Below the pieces are notes generated by a model that was given only the letters and a program-made list of their open reading frames with translations, ran no database searches and had not been told where the DNA came from. Shown piece after piece: positions 52,199 to 60,860 of a DNA stretch of 64,000 nucleotides. Source of the stretch: Scytonema hofmannii PCC 7110 (GTDB taxonomy: Bacteria > Cyanobacteriota > Cyanobacteriia > Cyanobacteriales > Nostocaceae); the NCBI RefSeq assembly GCF_000346485.2, contig NZ_KQ976354.1, positions 7,181,783 to 7,245,782 of the forward strand, read 5' to 3'. Positions within the stretch are counted from its first letter, which is position 1, and every line of letters starts with the position of its first letter. Both the position numbers and the translations under genes were made by a program.

Positions 52199-52272
52199 AT
52201 TAGAAACCCCATCCGCCATGCGGTGGGGTGGTTCATCTGTATTCAAATCCCCTACTTTGAAGTATGGGGATT
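52050..52272 (+). ncRNA. Predicted omega RNA (reRNA) scaffold at the right end of the TnpB element
   Basis: In TnpB systems the guide RNA scaffold is made from the 3' end of tnpB and the right end of the element. Here that stretch includes the hairpins 52207-52228 and 52245-52272. The guide would be the next ~16-20 bases (TTAACTGGCTACTGGTCACT). The 5' limit is a guess. Confidence 0.45.
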
Positions 52273-52280
52273 AACTGGCT

Positions 52281-52312
52281 ACTGGTCACTGGTCACTGGT
52301 CACTGGTCACTG
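52281..52312. repeat. GGTCACT tandem heptamer array
   Basis: Four copies, starting just after the TnpB element and ending over the stop codon of the next gene on the minus strand. Flanked by GTATGGGGATTAACTG and CTGTTAA, as is the array at 5845-5889. Confidence 0.9.
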
Positions 52313-52781
52313 TTAAAGGTTGACCGTCACCCTTAAATGCACTTCTGACTCTTTCTTTAAGAATGAGACGACCCTTTTTGATAACTATAAGCTCGTAAGG
52401 ATTTATGGCGTGTGCTAACTCCTCTTTAATCGCAATATAAGTTTCACCATTTGCTTGAGTCACAGGTATGGTTGTTTTACCACCCTCTGTTTTGGAAAGC
52501 CGAACGTAGTATCCAAGAGAACCTGCTTTCTCTCCCCTACAAATGTATACCAAATATTTGGTTGTTTCAAAACTACGTTTTGGTAGCAATCTGGAAGACG
52601 GACAAACTTGTTGATGGGCTGGTAAAGATAGGACATTATTTGAGTTATTTGTCAGTTCTGCTTGTTCTGTCATATTTTCTTGCGCTTTGGCATCAAGTAT
52701 CGGCAATAGTAACGATGCGATCGCTACTATTGCTAACTTAAATATACTTACGTATTTCAATTGACTTTCAAATAACTTCAT
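52293..52781 (-). CDS. Secreted hypothetical protein
   Basis: A 162-residue protein from ATG 52781 with a Sec signal (FKLAIVAIASLLLPILDAKA, cleavage after AKA). The mature part has two Cys (QQVCPSSRL, VYICRGEK) likely bridged, and a beta-rich core (SLGYYVRLSKTEGGKTTIPV). The last codons TVTSDQ and the stop come from the GGTCACT repeat. Function unknown; a small exported protein. Confidence 0.65.
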   Translation of the reverse strand: MKLFESQLKYVSIFKLAIVAIASLLLPILDAKAQENMTEQAELTNNSNNVLSLPAHQQVCPSSRLLPKRSFETTKYLVYICRGEKAGSLGYYVRLSKTEGGKTTIPVTQANGETYIAIKEELAHAINPYELIVIKKGRLILKERVRSAFKGDGQPLTVTSDQ

Positions 52782-53057
52782 ATTTTTCCAACTAGAAACA
52801 GTAAAATCCGCAACAGTTTTGTGAAAGTGGTATCTGACTTCAGTGTTTTAACGGATGCAAATCTTTAATTATTATCAAATAAAAAAAATCCAGAACAGTG
52901 TAATGTCCTGGAAATTTATATTTTCTTTAAGAAAAATTCTTAATAAATAATTTTTGTGTTAAGAAAATCTACTTAGCTTGACTCACGTTCTTTTTTAGGA
53001 TTTCAAGAGTTTTCATCAGCTTTCGCCGCTTAACGTAGCAATTGATCGTATGCTCAG
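52782..53057. other. Intergenic region before an IS630 remnant
   Basis: AT-rich, about 275 bp. A minus-strand frame ending at about 52971 reads TINCYVKRRKLMKTLEILKK as if a gene C-terminus, but without a start; I do not name it. Contains a short palindrome ATCCAGAACAGTGTAATGTCCTGGA. Confidence 0.35.
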
Positions 53058-53384
53058 GCAGAATTTTTAATTAAAGCTGGATTTTGGGTAGTTTGTGTGG
53101 ATGAAAAGACTTCTATCCAAGCTAGAGTTGGTTTACATCCTAACAAAGCTGCTGGTGTTAAACAACCAGTTCACTTTGCAGCAAGATACGGAAGAATTGG
53201 AGCAACACATCTTTTTGCGGCTTTGAGTGTTGCTGAGGGTCTGATTTATGGTTGTTGTCGTCTAGCAAAAACGTTCCTTGATTTTCAAGGATTTCTACTG
53301 GAGGTATTGATTCCGGAAGCCATTCGTCGGGGTGTGCGCCATATTTATTTGATTCTCGACAACGGCTCTACCCATGCCCCCTAG
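53058..53384 (+). pseudogene. IS630-type transposase fragment (DDE domain)
   Basis: From about 53058 the frame reads FLIKAGFWVVCVDEKTSIQA, the first catalytic Asp of an IS630 transposase, then GRIGATHLFAALSVAEGLIY and GVRHIYLILDNGSTHAP with the second Asp (DNGSTHAP). It then hits a stop at 53384. The DNA-binding N-terminus and the final Glu are missing. It is a dead remnant. Confidence 0.85.
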
Positions 53385-54035
53385 AAGGCTACTTGTGCAT
53401 TGCAGGCAGCGGCAGACACTGCGCGGGAGCCGCCTATTCGTTTCCAGTTGCTGGGCTACGGGTTGGGCATTACATGGGCTTGCTCAATTGGGTGAAAACT
53501 AGAATAAACAGCGGATTTCAACTTAGCGCGGTTTTGTCAATTAGATCCTACCTTCCGCACCCTAAAGTGTCACACTACGAATTTTGAACGTTTGAGGATT
53601 TGGGGTTAGCGATCGCCATCGCAATTTCCCCATTTTTGTATAAAATACAGCCTTTATAGTTAGTAAAAATCCGAAAAAACCGATTGTGACAGTAGGGGGT
53701 GCGGAAGGGGGGTTAGATCATCTAGCTTAATCGCCTAAGCCAAACTACTACAGTATATGCAACTAGCGTCAGGTGGGAGAGCGATCACCTCCTTAGACCT
53801 GCCTCTTACCCCCATGTCTTCATAATGCTTTTTCACCAAATGCCAAAGCAGTTGTGAAAAGAACTGTTCTAGAAAGCAGTTGTATCTGCCTTGAGTGATA
53901 TTGGTTCCCAAGCTTCTTTCTCTCAACCATTACAAACCACTCATCTCCGGGTTAATTGTGATTTCATATACTTTAATGCTACTGAGGTCTGTTTTGATCG
54001 CTCTTTCAGCTTGGCTTCATATCTGCCTAATTGCT
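53385..54035. other. Decayed region without an assignable gene
   Basis: About 650 bp. A short plus-strand piece (53404-53485) reads EPPIRFQLLGYGLGITWACS, which could be the tail of an acyl-carrier-protein synthase-like gene, but the match is too weak to call. No other gene, RNA or repeat was recognised. Confidence 0.35.
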
Positions 54036-54446
54036 TCAATCAATTGTTAGTCCAACTTGCCTAAACCAAGTAAGCTTGTCCCAGTAACCACGTTGAAAGC
54101 GGATTTTTCCATCTACGACATGGAAGAAACCACAACCTCTTAAAGTGTACTTTTTCCCTATAGTGTTTGATTCGCTCCCATTCCCAACAAACGTTCCACC
54201 ACCAGACCACTCTAGAATCGCCCACTCCCCATCCTCAAATAAGTTTTCGATGTGAGTGTAGGTGTCTGGCGTTGAACGAAAAAAGTTGACAAAATCCTCA
54301 TGAATAGCGCTTTTTCCTTCAAGAGGAGTCCCAATGGCAACCTGAATGTTCACGGCGTCCTCGTGATAAAGTGCGGCGGCGGCATCTGCATCGCGAGCGT
54401 TCAGGGCATCTACCCAAGTACTAATGACTTGCTTTGGTGTGACCAT
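54036..54446 (-). CDS. SnoaL/NTF2-like fold protein
   Basis: A 136-residue protein. VISTWVDALNARDADAAAAL, the YHEDAVNIQ strand, GKSAIHEDFVNFF, EWAILEWSGGGTFVG and the closing GKIRFQRGYWDKLTWFRQVG give the usual cone-shaped NTF2 fold used by ketosteroid isomerases, polyketide cyclases and stress proteins. The ligand is unknown. ATG 54446. Confidence 0.9.
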   Translation of the reverse strand: MVTPKQVISTWVDALNARDADAAAALYHEDAVNIQVAIGTPLEGKSAIHEDFVNFFRSTPDTYTHIENLFEDGEWAILEWSGGGTFVGNGSESNTIGKKYTLRGCGFFHVVDGKIRFQRGYWDKLTWFRQVGLTID

Positions 54447-54552
54447 GTGTATTTTTCAACGTGCGTTACAACACTCCTTATTCCCCCAAGTCGATGAGAA
54501 TAGCACAAAGGAATCCTTATTTATTAAACTTTACCACTTCTCTGACTTCCTC

Positions 54553-54741
54553 TTATTCTTCATACTCTGTATCTATATCTACATCAAGAGTATCTTCGTC
54601 TATCCGCACGTACAGAATATTCGGATGGCAGCAAACTTGGCAATCTTCTACGTAAGATTGCTGTCCACCCGCACTCAGGTCTACAAAAGTTGTGTTCGGT
54701 TCGCCACAGAAGGCACAATAGTATTCAGCTGTTGTCTGCAT
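54553..54741 (-). CDS. CPXCG-type small zinc-ribbon protein
   Basis: A 62-residue protein with two cysteine pairs, YYCAFCGEPN (about 8-17) and VEDCQVCCHPN (about 31-41), and an acidic C-terminal tail. This is the CPXCG-motif family (here CAFC). The pairs should bind one zinc. Role unknown; found widely in proteobacteria and cyanobacteria. Confidence 0.9.
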   Translation of the reverse strand: MQTTAEYYCAFCGEPNTTFVDLSAGGQQSYVEDCQVCCHPNILYVRIDEDTLDVDIDTEYEE

Positions 54742-54797
54742 TAACTTGGTGGCTGTAGTATCTTTCTAAAATTATCTTAAGTCATGAGCTATATCTA

Positions 54798-55187
54798 GCA
54801 AAATCTAATACCTTCCTATCTAAAATCATTAAATTGAACAAAGAAGTTCTTGGAGCAGAACCCCGGTGGGAAAGTGAATCGATTATTCAAAATCCTGATT
54901 CGGTCAAATTAATCGTTGAGGTTGTTTCAACGAATTGGCGTGACGATTACTACGACAAATATCGAGATGATGAGGAAATGGGTATCGAAGAATATTGGAT
55001 TCTCGATTATGCAGCACTAGGGGGAAGAAAGTTCATTGGCTCCCCCAAGCAACCCACAATTTTTGTTTGTAATTTGGTTGATGGAGAATATCAGATGACG
55101 ACCTTTACAGGAAGCACTCGTATTATTTCCCCAATCTTCCCCCAATTCAACTTGACTGCACAACAGATTTTCGATCTCGCTTCATAA
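54798..55187 (+). pseudogene. Uma2 family endonuclease-like, 5'-truncated
   Basis: Only the C-terminal ~125 residues of a Uma2 protein remain: EPRWESESIIQNPDSVKLIV, EVVSTNWRDDYYDKY and GIEEYWILDYAALGG, up to FPQFNLTAQQIFDLAS. The catalytic E-x-V is kept, but the N-terminal third with RYEL.DGE and the PD strand is gone and no start with a ribosome site is seen; TTG 54834 would be the first candidate. Compare the full copy at 27691-28293. Confidence 0.8.
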
Positions 55188-55189
55188 CA

Positions 55190-55489
55190 ACTTTACGATT
55201 TTCTTGGCGTCCTTGGCGTCTTGGCGGTTTTTTAATAGGTAATCTTCTGGCGGAAAGGGAGTAGTTGTTGATTAATTTAAGTATTAAAGTACAAATTTAT
55301 CCGCGTCCATCCGCATTCAATACTACTCGGATAAGAATTTTGTGGGTTGGGCTTTCCCCTTGGGGAAACTCAACAATGTCCTGTAAATGTTGGGTTTCGT
55401 TCCTCAACCCAACCTACTAGGTATGACGTTTCCTCATCTACAGAGGTACAAGTTATCCGCGTCCATCCGCGTTCATCTGCGGTTAATTA
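55190..55489. repeat. Intergenic region with dispersed TTATCCGCGTCCATCYGC repeats
   Basis: Copies at 55296-55318 and 55450-55489, and a third at 62226-62266. The unit is ATCCGCGTCCATCTGCGTTC with an ATCTGCGGTTAATTA tail. The copy at 55450 runs over the radical SAM stop codon. No gene seen in this 295-bp stretch. Confidence 0.8.
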
Positions 55490-57099
55490 TCTTGATAACC
55501 AGTGGCATCTCCCAGATGTTTCAGTAGTGTAGACTGAGACAGTGGCCCTTGCAAGTGATTCCAAGGGAGTATTTGCTCTGTTGACCAGTTGGCATGAACG
55601 TAAAAATCTAGGTCGGGAATTTTTCCCTTCAGTTGTTTGAAAGCACGCTTGTAGCTACCTAAAGAATACCCAAAAGTTCGCGTGAGTTCCAGCATCTCGG
55701 ACAGCCGGCGATCGCCTCTCGACAATAAAGTTTGAATAATTGACCAGTTGTAGCTTTCAGGGCGAAAGTCTATCCCTTGGGATTTAAATTGCTTTTGTAG
55801 AAACTGCAGTCGTTTTTCTGCTTGAGGATTGACTCCAAGCCATTGAAATGGTGTGTGTGCTTTAGGTACAAAAGTACTACATCCCAGTGTTAGGCGCAGT
55901 CCCGGAGCAGCTTTTTTAATTTCCCGCATCATCGCGACTGTTGCATCCAAATCTTCTGGTTCTTCACCGGGAATTCCTACCATCCCATAAAGTTTTAAAC
56001 CAGATAATCCTCCCGCTTTAGCATTGATTGCTGCCTGCACAATTTCGTCATTTTGCAACTTTTTATTTACAATACGTCGCACTTTTTCTGAACCACTTTC
56101 GACAGCAATAGTCAACGATCTTGTGTCTCGTTTTGCTAAAGTTTGTGCTAACCGAACTGTAACTGTATTGGTTCGTACCGACGCAATACTGAGACGCACG
56201 GCATCGTACTTTGGCTGACTGATGTAATCTAGCAAAGCCTCAAACTCTGGATGCTGGGTAACTGAAGCTCCAAGCAATCCCAGACGGTTAGTCACTAATA
56301 ACCCTTTTTCAATTGCTGGAATTAATGAGCTTTCAAGATTAGCAGTTCTAAAAGGGAGTGTGAGATAACTTGCCAAACAGAAACGGCACATTTCGGGACA
56401 ACTTCTTACCACTTCTACCATGTAGATATTTTCCCAAGCTGCTTTTTCTGTGACTACTGTAGATGCTGAGAGGATATTTCCCCGGTACGTTTGTTTGTGT
56501 ACTACACTGGGAATTTCTGCAGAAGTGGGTTTAATAGATTTGATTGTTCCATTTGAGGGATGATACTCCACCTCATACAAGCTAGGAACATAAATACCGG
56601 GAACTTGTGCTAAGGCTTTAAGTTGGGTTTGTCTATCTGCGTTTCTAACTTCTTTATATGCTTCAATAAAATTCGAGAGTAAATTTTCACCATCCCCTAG
56701 CAAGATGACATCAAAGAAATTTGCGAAAGGTTCGGGGTTGGCTGTTAGCACGGGACCACCACCAAAAACAATAGGGTCGCGATCGCCTCTAAAATTTCCT
56801 CTAATGGGAATTGCTAGAGATTCTAGCAAGTTCAATATATTGACATAATCCAACTCCCACGACATTGAAAAACCCACTAATTCAGGAGTTCTGGGAAGTT
56901 GTTCGCGAGTATCAGTGAATAAACGGCTCACCTGTACATCCGAACGCATAGCCAGATTCGCCCATACCACTTGATATCCAAGGCTTGTAATGCCCACGCT
57001 GTACTCGTTTGGAAAGGCAAATATAGTAGGAATAGCGTCCGGATTGGAAGTCGCTCTTTCAAACAAAAGGCGTTCCGTAGAAAATACAGAAGATGTCAC
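55483..57099 (-). CDS. B12-binding-type radical SAM protein
   Basis: A 538-residue protein. N-terminal cobalamin-binding-like Rossmann domain (about 20-160), then the radical SAM cluster VRSCPEMCRFCLASYLTLPF (CxxxCxxC, about 235-254), and the barrel with SGSEKVRRIVNKKLQNDEIV, KLYGMVGIPGEEPEDLDATV. It belongs to the group often annotated TIGR03960, whose substrate is not settled. It lacks the C-terminal extension (DUF2344-like) that some members carry. Start ATG 57099. The stop codon is in a dispersed repeat. Confidence 0.88.
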   Translation of the reverse strand: MTSSVFSTERLLFERATSNPDAIPTIFAFPNEYSVGITSLGYQVVWANLAMRSDVQVSRLFTDTREQLPRTPELVGFSMSWELDYVNILNLLESLAIPIRGNFRGDRDPIVFGGGPVLTANPEPFANFFDVILLGDGENLLSNFIEAYKEVRNADRQTQLKALAQVPGIYVPSLYEVEYHPSNGTIKSIKPTSAEIPSVVHKQTYRGNILSASTVVTEKAAWENIYMVEVVRSCPEMCRFCLASYLTLPFRTANLESSLIPAIEKGLLVTNRLGLLGASVTQHPEFEALLDYISQPKYDAVRLSIASVRTNTVTVRLAQTLAKRDTRSLTIAVESGSEKVRRIVNKKLQNDEIVQAAINAKAGGLSGLKLYGMVGIPGEEPEDLDATVAMMREIKKAAPGLRLTLGCSTFVPKAHTPFQWLGVNPQAEKRLQFLQKQFKSQGIDFRPESYNWSIIQTLLSRGDRRLSEMLELTRTFGYSLGSYKRAFKQLKGKIPDLDFYVHANWSTEQILPWNHLQGPLSQSTLLKHLGDATGYQDN

Positions 57100-57121
57100 A
57101 GGTGTTTCGTTAATAACAGGT

Positions 57122-57376
57122 TTATCTATATTTAATTTTAAGCCATAGAATTATCAGGTTAAAAACTAAAGTCACGCTGTTAGCAAGAATAATTGGTAAG
57201 GATTTGAGAGCAATGCCGTAGAGCACCCATAAGAATACCCCCGTGTTGAAGGCAATCAGCATGATGTAGGAAACATCTTTTGCTGATTTGGTTTGCCATG
57301 TTTTCACCATTTGTGGAAAGAAGGAAAATGTTGTAATCGTTGCAGCCACCAAGCCTAAAATCATAATAGAATCCAT
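57122..57376 (-). CDS. SemiSWEET-type sugar transporter
   Basis: An 84-residue three-helix PQ-loop protein (MtN3/saliva). FSFFPQMVKTWQTKSAKDVS holds the PQ motif after helix 1 and FNTGVFLWVLYGIALKSLPI helix 2; helix 3 is ANSVTLVFNLIILWLK. It works as a dimer and lets a sugar move down its gradient. Start ATG 57376 is chosen over 57385 as the residues before are not conserved; AGGAGG lies ahead. Confidence 0.93.
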   Translation of the reverse strand: MDSIMILGLVAATITTFSFFPQMVKTWQTKSAKDVSYIMLIAFNTGVFLWVLYGIALKSLPIILANSVTLVFNLIILWLKIKYR

Positions 57377-57401
57377 GAAATGCACCCTCCTGACAACTCT
57401 T

Positions 57402-59225
57402 TTATTTTAGACCCTTGTCCTTCGCTCTCTTGTGATAAAATTTAGCCCAAGCATAACGCTCTAAATCTTTCTTAAGTAAGTATTCAACAGTATTTTGTCT
57501 GTGCTTATCACTTGCTATTGTTTTCAAAACTTGCTTAATTTCATCATCGATTTCTTCAGGTTTAGCTCCTAGATCTATGGCTTCTTTAAAAAACAAGTCA
57601 CCACTTAGATAATTACTTCTATCATAAGAAATAATTCCCAACAAAATGTAAGCTTGATAATTTTCAGAATGATACTCTATTGCTTTTTTAGCAGAAAATT
57701 CGGCATTGATTAAATCAAGAATATCCCTAAAAGCAGCACCTTTAGCAACTAGAATATCTGATTTGAGATGATTGTCTGAAATTTTTTCTAATTGTATGTT
57801 TGTTAGTAGATTTAAGGCTCTTTGTGGTTCACCTGCTTTACGCCAGTAATTGCCAGCAGTTGGAATATATGATTGTTTTTGAGTGCGATGAAATTCTTTT
57901 TCATAAAATTCTGCTTCTAGCCTGTAATACGCGATCGCAATCTTTCCTCGACTGGATAAAAGGTCTCTCTCGACAAGATGTGCTACCGATATTGCATCAA
58001 GACGCTCTTTTGACTCCAGTTTCAACATTATCTTATAAAAGATTTCCAAAGATAATTGATTCTTCGAGTCTGAAATGCCAAACTTTCTCTTCAATTGTAT
58101 AAAATGATGTTTTTGATAAAAATTAATAATATCACTGCGATTATTATTGACCAACCAATCAATTTCCGAATCACTTAAAGTCTCTCCTAATGTAACTCTA
58201 GACTTTAGATTGCGAGCATACTTTTCGTTAGCAATGGCAATAGTTTCGTAAAGGCGCTGCTCTTTTAAAAACTCAATATTTTCTTCTTGTAAAGCATTGT
58301 CTGTATCAATTAATTTTAAAACCTTATATAAGTGGCTGGAGGGTGAAAACTCATCAATACAATCTGCTTTATACTTAGTTTTTAAAATAGCAAACTCTTG
58401 TTTTTTTTCCAATTCATTAGCTATAGCTATTGTTTCAGTCAACCCATGCTGCTCCAACCAATTCACTTCTGAGTAAATCAGGTTTTCTTTGGCATCAATT
58501 TTTTGTAAAATCAGATACAATAAACTAGCTGTAGAGACATCTGTATATTTATTTGCTTGGTACTTTTCCTTGAGTTGGTCAAATATAGCCTCTCTTTCTG
58601 CTTCTTGTTGCTTAAAAATTGCTAGAGTTTCAGCTAATTCATGATGAATCAACCATTCAACTTCACAATCTTCTAGCCGTGATTTTGTGTCTAGTTTTTT
58701 AAGAATTGTATGTAATGGATTATAGGGAGATGAATCATAATGTTTGGTTGCGTGGTATTTCTCTTTTAACGCAATAAACTGCTCCTGCAGTTCCATCTCC
58801 TCAATCATTATGACTGTAGCAACAAGCTGATTTGCCTTTAACCATTCAATCTCTTTATAGCTCAGATGATTTTCTGAGTTTAGTTTCCACAGAATTGCAA
58901 ATAGAGGGCTTGAAATATCATTCTTAAAACTATTCCAGTAGCTGGGAATTTTGTACTGAGACTTGAGGTGATAAAATTCATTTTCAAGTTTTATGATTTC
59001 TTCTGCTTTACGCTGCTCCTCTTTCAAAATACTATCTACAGTTTCAAAAAGCTTATGCTCTTTTAACCAATCCAACTCAATTTGAGTTAGTTTAATTCCT
59101 ATATCAATTTTTTGTAGAATAAGATACAGTAAGCTAGAAGGCGCAGAATCTTGATATGCAGTTGCTTTATATTTAGATTTCAAGTTTTTAAAGTGTTTTA
59201 CCCGATTCTGAAATTCTTCTTCCAT
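57402..59225 (-). CDS. Large protein of about seven 67-residue helical repeats plus TPR-like tail
   Basis: A 607-residue cytosolic protein of unknown function. A unit of about 67 residues is repeated: F..LK.KY.A..Y.D.SPSSLLY, ILQKID....L...E, WL..H.L.ETIAI. Copies start near residues 12, 80, 148, 216, 284, then degenerate copies near 340 and 377. The C-terminal third (about 440-590) is TPR-like (AGNYWRKAGEPQRALNLLTN, AYILLGIISYDRSNYLSGDL). The build suggests a superhelical scaffold that binds a protein or peptide. I know no function for it. Base composition is more AT-rich than the neighbours, suggesting transfer or relaxed selection. Confidence 0.75.
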   Translation of the reverse strand: MEEEFQNRVKHFKNLKSKYKATAYQDSAPSSLLYLILQKIDIGIKLTQIELDWLKEHKLFETVDSILKEEQRKAEEIIKLENEFYHLKSQYKIPSYWNSFKNDISSPLFAILWKLNSENHLSYKEIEWLKANQLVATVIMIEEMELQEQFIALKEKYHATKHYDSSPYNPLHTILKKLDTKSRLEDCEVEWLIHHELAETLAIFKQQEAEREAIFDQLKEKYQANKYTDVSTASLLYLILQKIDAKENLIYSEVNWLEQHGLTETIAIANELEKKQEFAILKTKYKADCIDEFSPSSHLYKVLKLIDTDNALQEENIEFLKEQRLYETIAIANEKYARNLKSRVTLGETLSDSEIDWLVNNNRSDIINFYQKHHFIQLKRKFGISDSKNQLSLEIFYKIMLKLESKERLDAISVAHLVERDLLSSRGKIAIAYYRLEAEFYEKEFHRTQKQSYIPTAGNYWRKAGEPQRALNLLTNIQLEKISDNHLKSDILVAKGAAFRDILDLINAEFSAKKAIEYHSENYQAYILLGIISYDRSNYLSGDLFFKEAIDLGAKPEEIDDEIKQVLKTIASDKHRQNTVEYLLKKDLERYAWAKFYHKRAKDKGLK

Positions 59226-59308
59226 ATTAATATCTAGTACAATATACTTTATATTTTTGTTACTAATGCTACTATAGCACCACTAGTATCAAAATGGTAG
59301 AGTGTGTA

Positions 59309-59341
59309 AGATCCCCGACTTCTCAAAGAAGTCGGGGATCT
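59309..59341. terminator. Palindromic terminator-like hairpin
   Basis: AGATCCCCGACTTCTC-A-AAGAAGTCGGGGATCT (one mismatch). Placed between the start of the repeat protein and the end of aroC; on the minus strand it would follow aroC. Confidence 0.65.
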
Positions 59342-59365
59342 TAGGACCTACGGGGGACACCTGTA

Positions 59366-60454
59366 CTACAAAACTTTGCACTGTCCGTAATGCTGCAATA
59401 GGCGATCGCACAGCACAATTGCCACCATTGCTTCCACCATAGGTACAGCACGAGGTAACACACACGGATCGTGGCGTCCTTTTCCTGCTAAAACTGTCTC
59501 TTCTCCTTCATTGGTTACCGTTTTTTGTTCTTTTCTAATAGTTGCTGTCGGCTTAAAAGCAACACGCAAAATAATATTCTCACCGTTGGAAATTCCTCCC
59601 TGAATTCCCCCAGAACGGTTTGTGGTGGTGCGAATTTCACCGCTTTCATCAATATAAAATTCGTCGTTATGCTCAAAACCCGTTAACAACGTTCCTGCAA
59701 AACCAGAACCAATTTCAAACCCTTTGCTAGCAGGAAGGGACATCACAGCTTTCGCAAGCTCGGCTTCCAACTTATCAAAAACTGGATCGCCCAAGCCTTT
59801 GGGGACATTTCGCGCCACGCATTCCACAACTCCACCGATAGAATCTCCTTGTCTACCAGTTTGCTCGATCAGTTCAATCATCCGGTCTGCACACTCAGCA
59901 TCAGGACAACGAACAATGTTGCTCTCAACTTGTTCTAAGGTAACAGTGTTTGGGTCGATCGCGCCTTCTAAATCTTTGATGCGCTTGACGTAACCTATCA
60001 CTTCCACGTTAGCGACTTGACGCAGAATTTTTTTCGCGATCGCACCTGCAGCGACGCGTCCAATCGTTTCTCGTGCTGAGGATCTACCTCCACCTTGCCA
60101 ATTGCGGATGCCATATTTTGCATCATAAGTTGCATCAGCGTGAGACGGGCGATACTTAACAGCCATCTCATCGTAATCTTGAGAGCGGGTATCTTTGTTA
60201 CGCACCAAAATTCCTATTGGCGTTCCCAGAGTTTTACCCTCAAACACTCCAGACAGAATTTCACAAGAGTCAGCTTCCTTGCGAGGAGTTGTAATCTTAC
60301 TTTGTCCGGGACGCCGCCTGTCTAGTTCTACTTGAATTTCCTCTGTAGAAATTTCCAGTCGTGGAGGACAACCATCTATAACGACTCCCACACCGCCTCC
60401 GTGGGATTCACCAAAAGTCGTTACGCGAAACAAATGCCCAAAAGTATTGCCCAT
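59366..60454 (-). CDS. aroC: Chorismate synthase
   Basis: A 362-residue FMN-dependent enzyme making chorismate from EPSP, last step of the shikimate pathway. Signatures: [18 protein letters not shown] at the N-terminus, [40 protein letters not shown] and [18 protein letters not shown]. Full length; ATG 60454. A short piece of this gene is repeated at 62290. Confidence 0.98.
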   Translation of the reverse strand: MGNTFGHLFRVTTFGESHGGGVGVVIDGCPPRLEISTEEIQVELDRRRPGQSKITTPRKEADSCEILSGVFEGKTLGTPIGILVRNKDTRSQDYDEMAVKYRPSHADATYDAKYGIRNWQGGGRSSARETIGRVAAGAIAKKILRQVANVEVIGYVKRIKDLEGAIDPNTVTLEQVESNIVRCPDAECADRMIELIEQTGRQGDSIGGVVECVARNVPKGLGDPVFDKLEAELAKAVMSLPASKGFEIGSGFAGTLLTGFEHNDEFYIDESGEIRTTTNRSGGIQGGISNGENIILRVAFKPTATIRKEQKTVTNEGEETVLAGKGRHDPCVLPRAVPMVEAMVAIVLCDRLLQHYGQCKVL

Positions 60455-60860
60455 GATGTTGATAATGTACCATCAAGCCTATGGTTTTTACCTACACGTA
60501 TTCTCTCACTACCAACAAAGAATTGCCACGATCGCCATCTATCTATTTCTTTGACTTTTTTTGCGAATTGTTGTAATTTTAGATTTTGGAGATCTCCGTG
60601 CTTGAGATAGCAAGTGGTGAGTCCAGTCCTGTAGGCTGGTTTCCCGCGCCCTAACTCTGAATGATACAAAGATATATCGAAAATCAAGCAAAAAATTATT
60701 CACGATCGCTTATAGCGTACCAGTCAGTTGTATGGATGTAATTGCCTTGACTAGTATTGCTAAGGCGAGCGAGCGAAATGGGTCATGAGAGAGAAAAAAC
60801 AGATTGTTTCATGAATTAACTAATGGTATTCCAGTACAAAAAGTTTTAATATTTCAATTT
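60455..60860. other. Intergenic region upstream of aroC
   Basis: About 400 bp. A minus-strand frame runs from 60687 over the aroC start, but its codons look random. The stretch AGTCCAGTCCTGTAGGCTGG resembles a dispersed sequence seen near IS elements in related genomes (from memory, unverified). No gene assigned. Confidence 0.35.

Larger units (their letters stand above)
50500..52272. mobile_element. TnpB-only IS200/IS605-like element
   Basis: The same 22-nt hairpin (CCCCATCCGCCATGCGGTGG plus GG) stands at the left (50500-50521) and right (52207-52228) in the same orientation, enclosing a divergent RHH gene and tnpB. A second hairpin, AATCCCCTAC...GTATGGGGATT (52245-52272), lies outside the right copy. 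Directly oriented subterminal hairpins, not inverted ends, are the mark of IS200/IS605. There is no TnpA (Y1 transposase), so it moves only with help or not at all. The exact ends are uncertain. Confidence 0.75.

Noticed and set aside
53404-53485. Tail of a ketoacyl-ACP synthase-like gene
   Set aside because: Only the short GYGLGITWA motif suggests it; too little to name a gene.
53735-53926. A 63-codon minus-strand frame in the decayed region
   Set aside because: No family pattern, no ribosome site, and surrounding frames are broken; it may be chance.
60421-60687. An 88-codon frame over the aroC start region
   Set aside because: It overlaps aroC in another frame on the same strand and carries no domain; aroC start is unambiguous.
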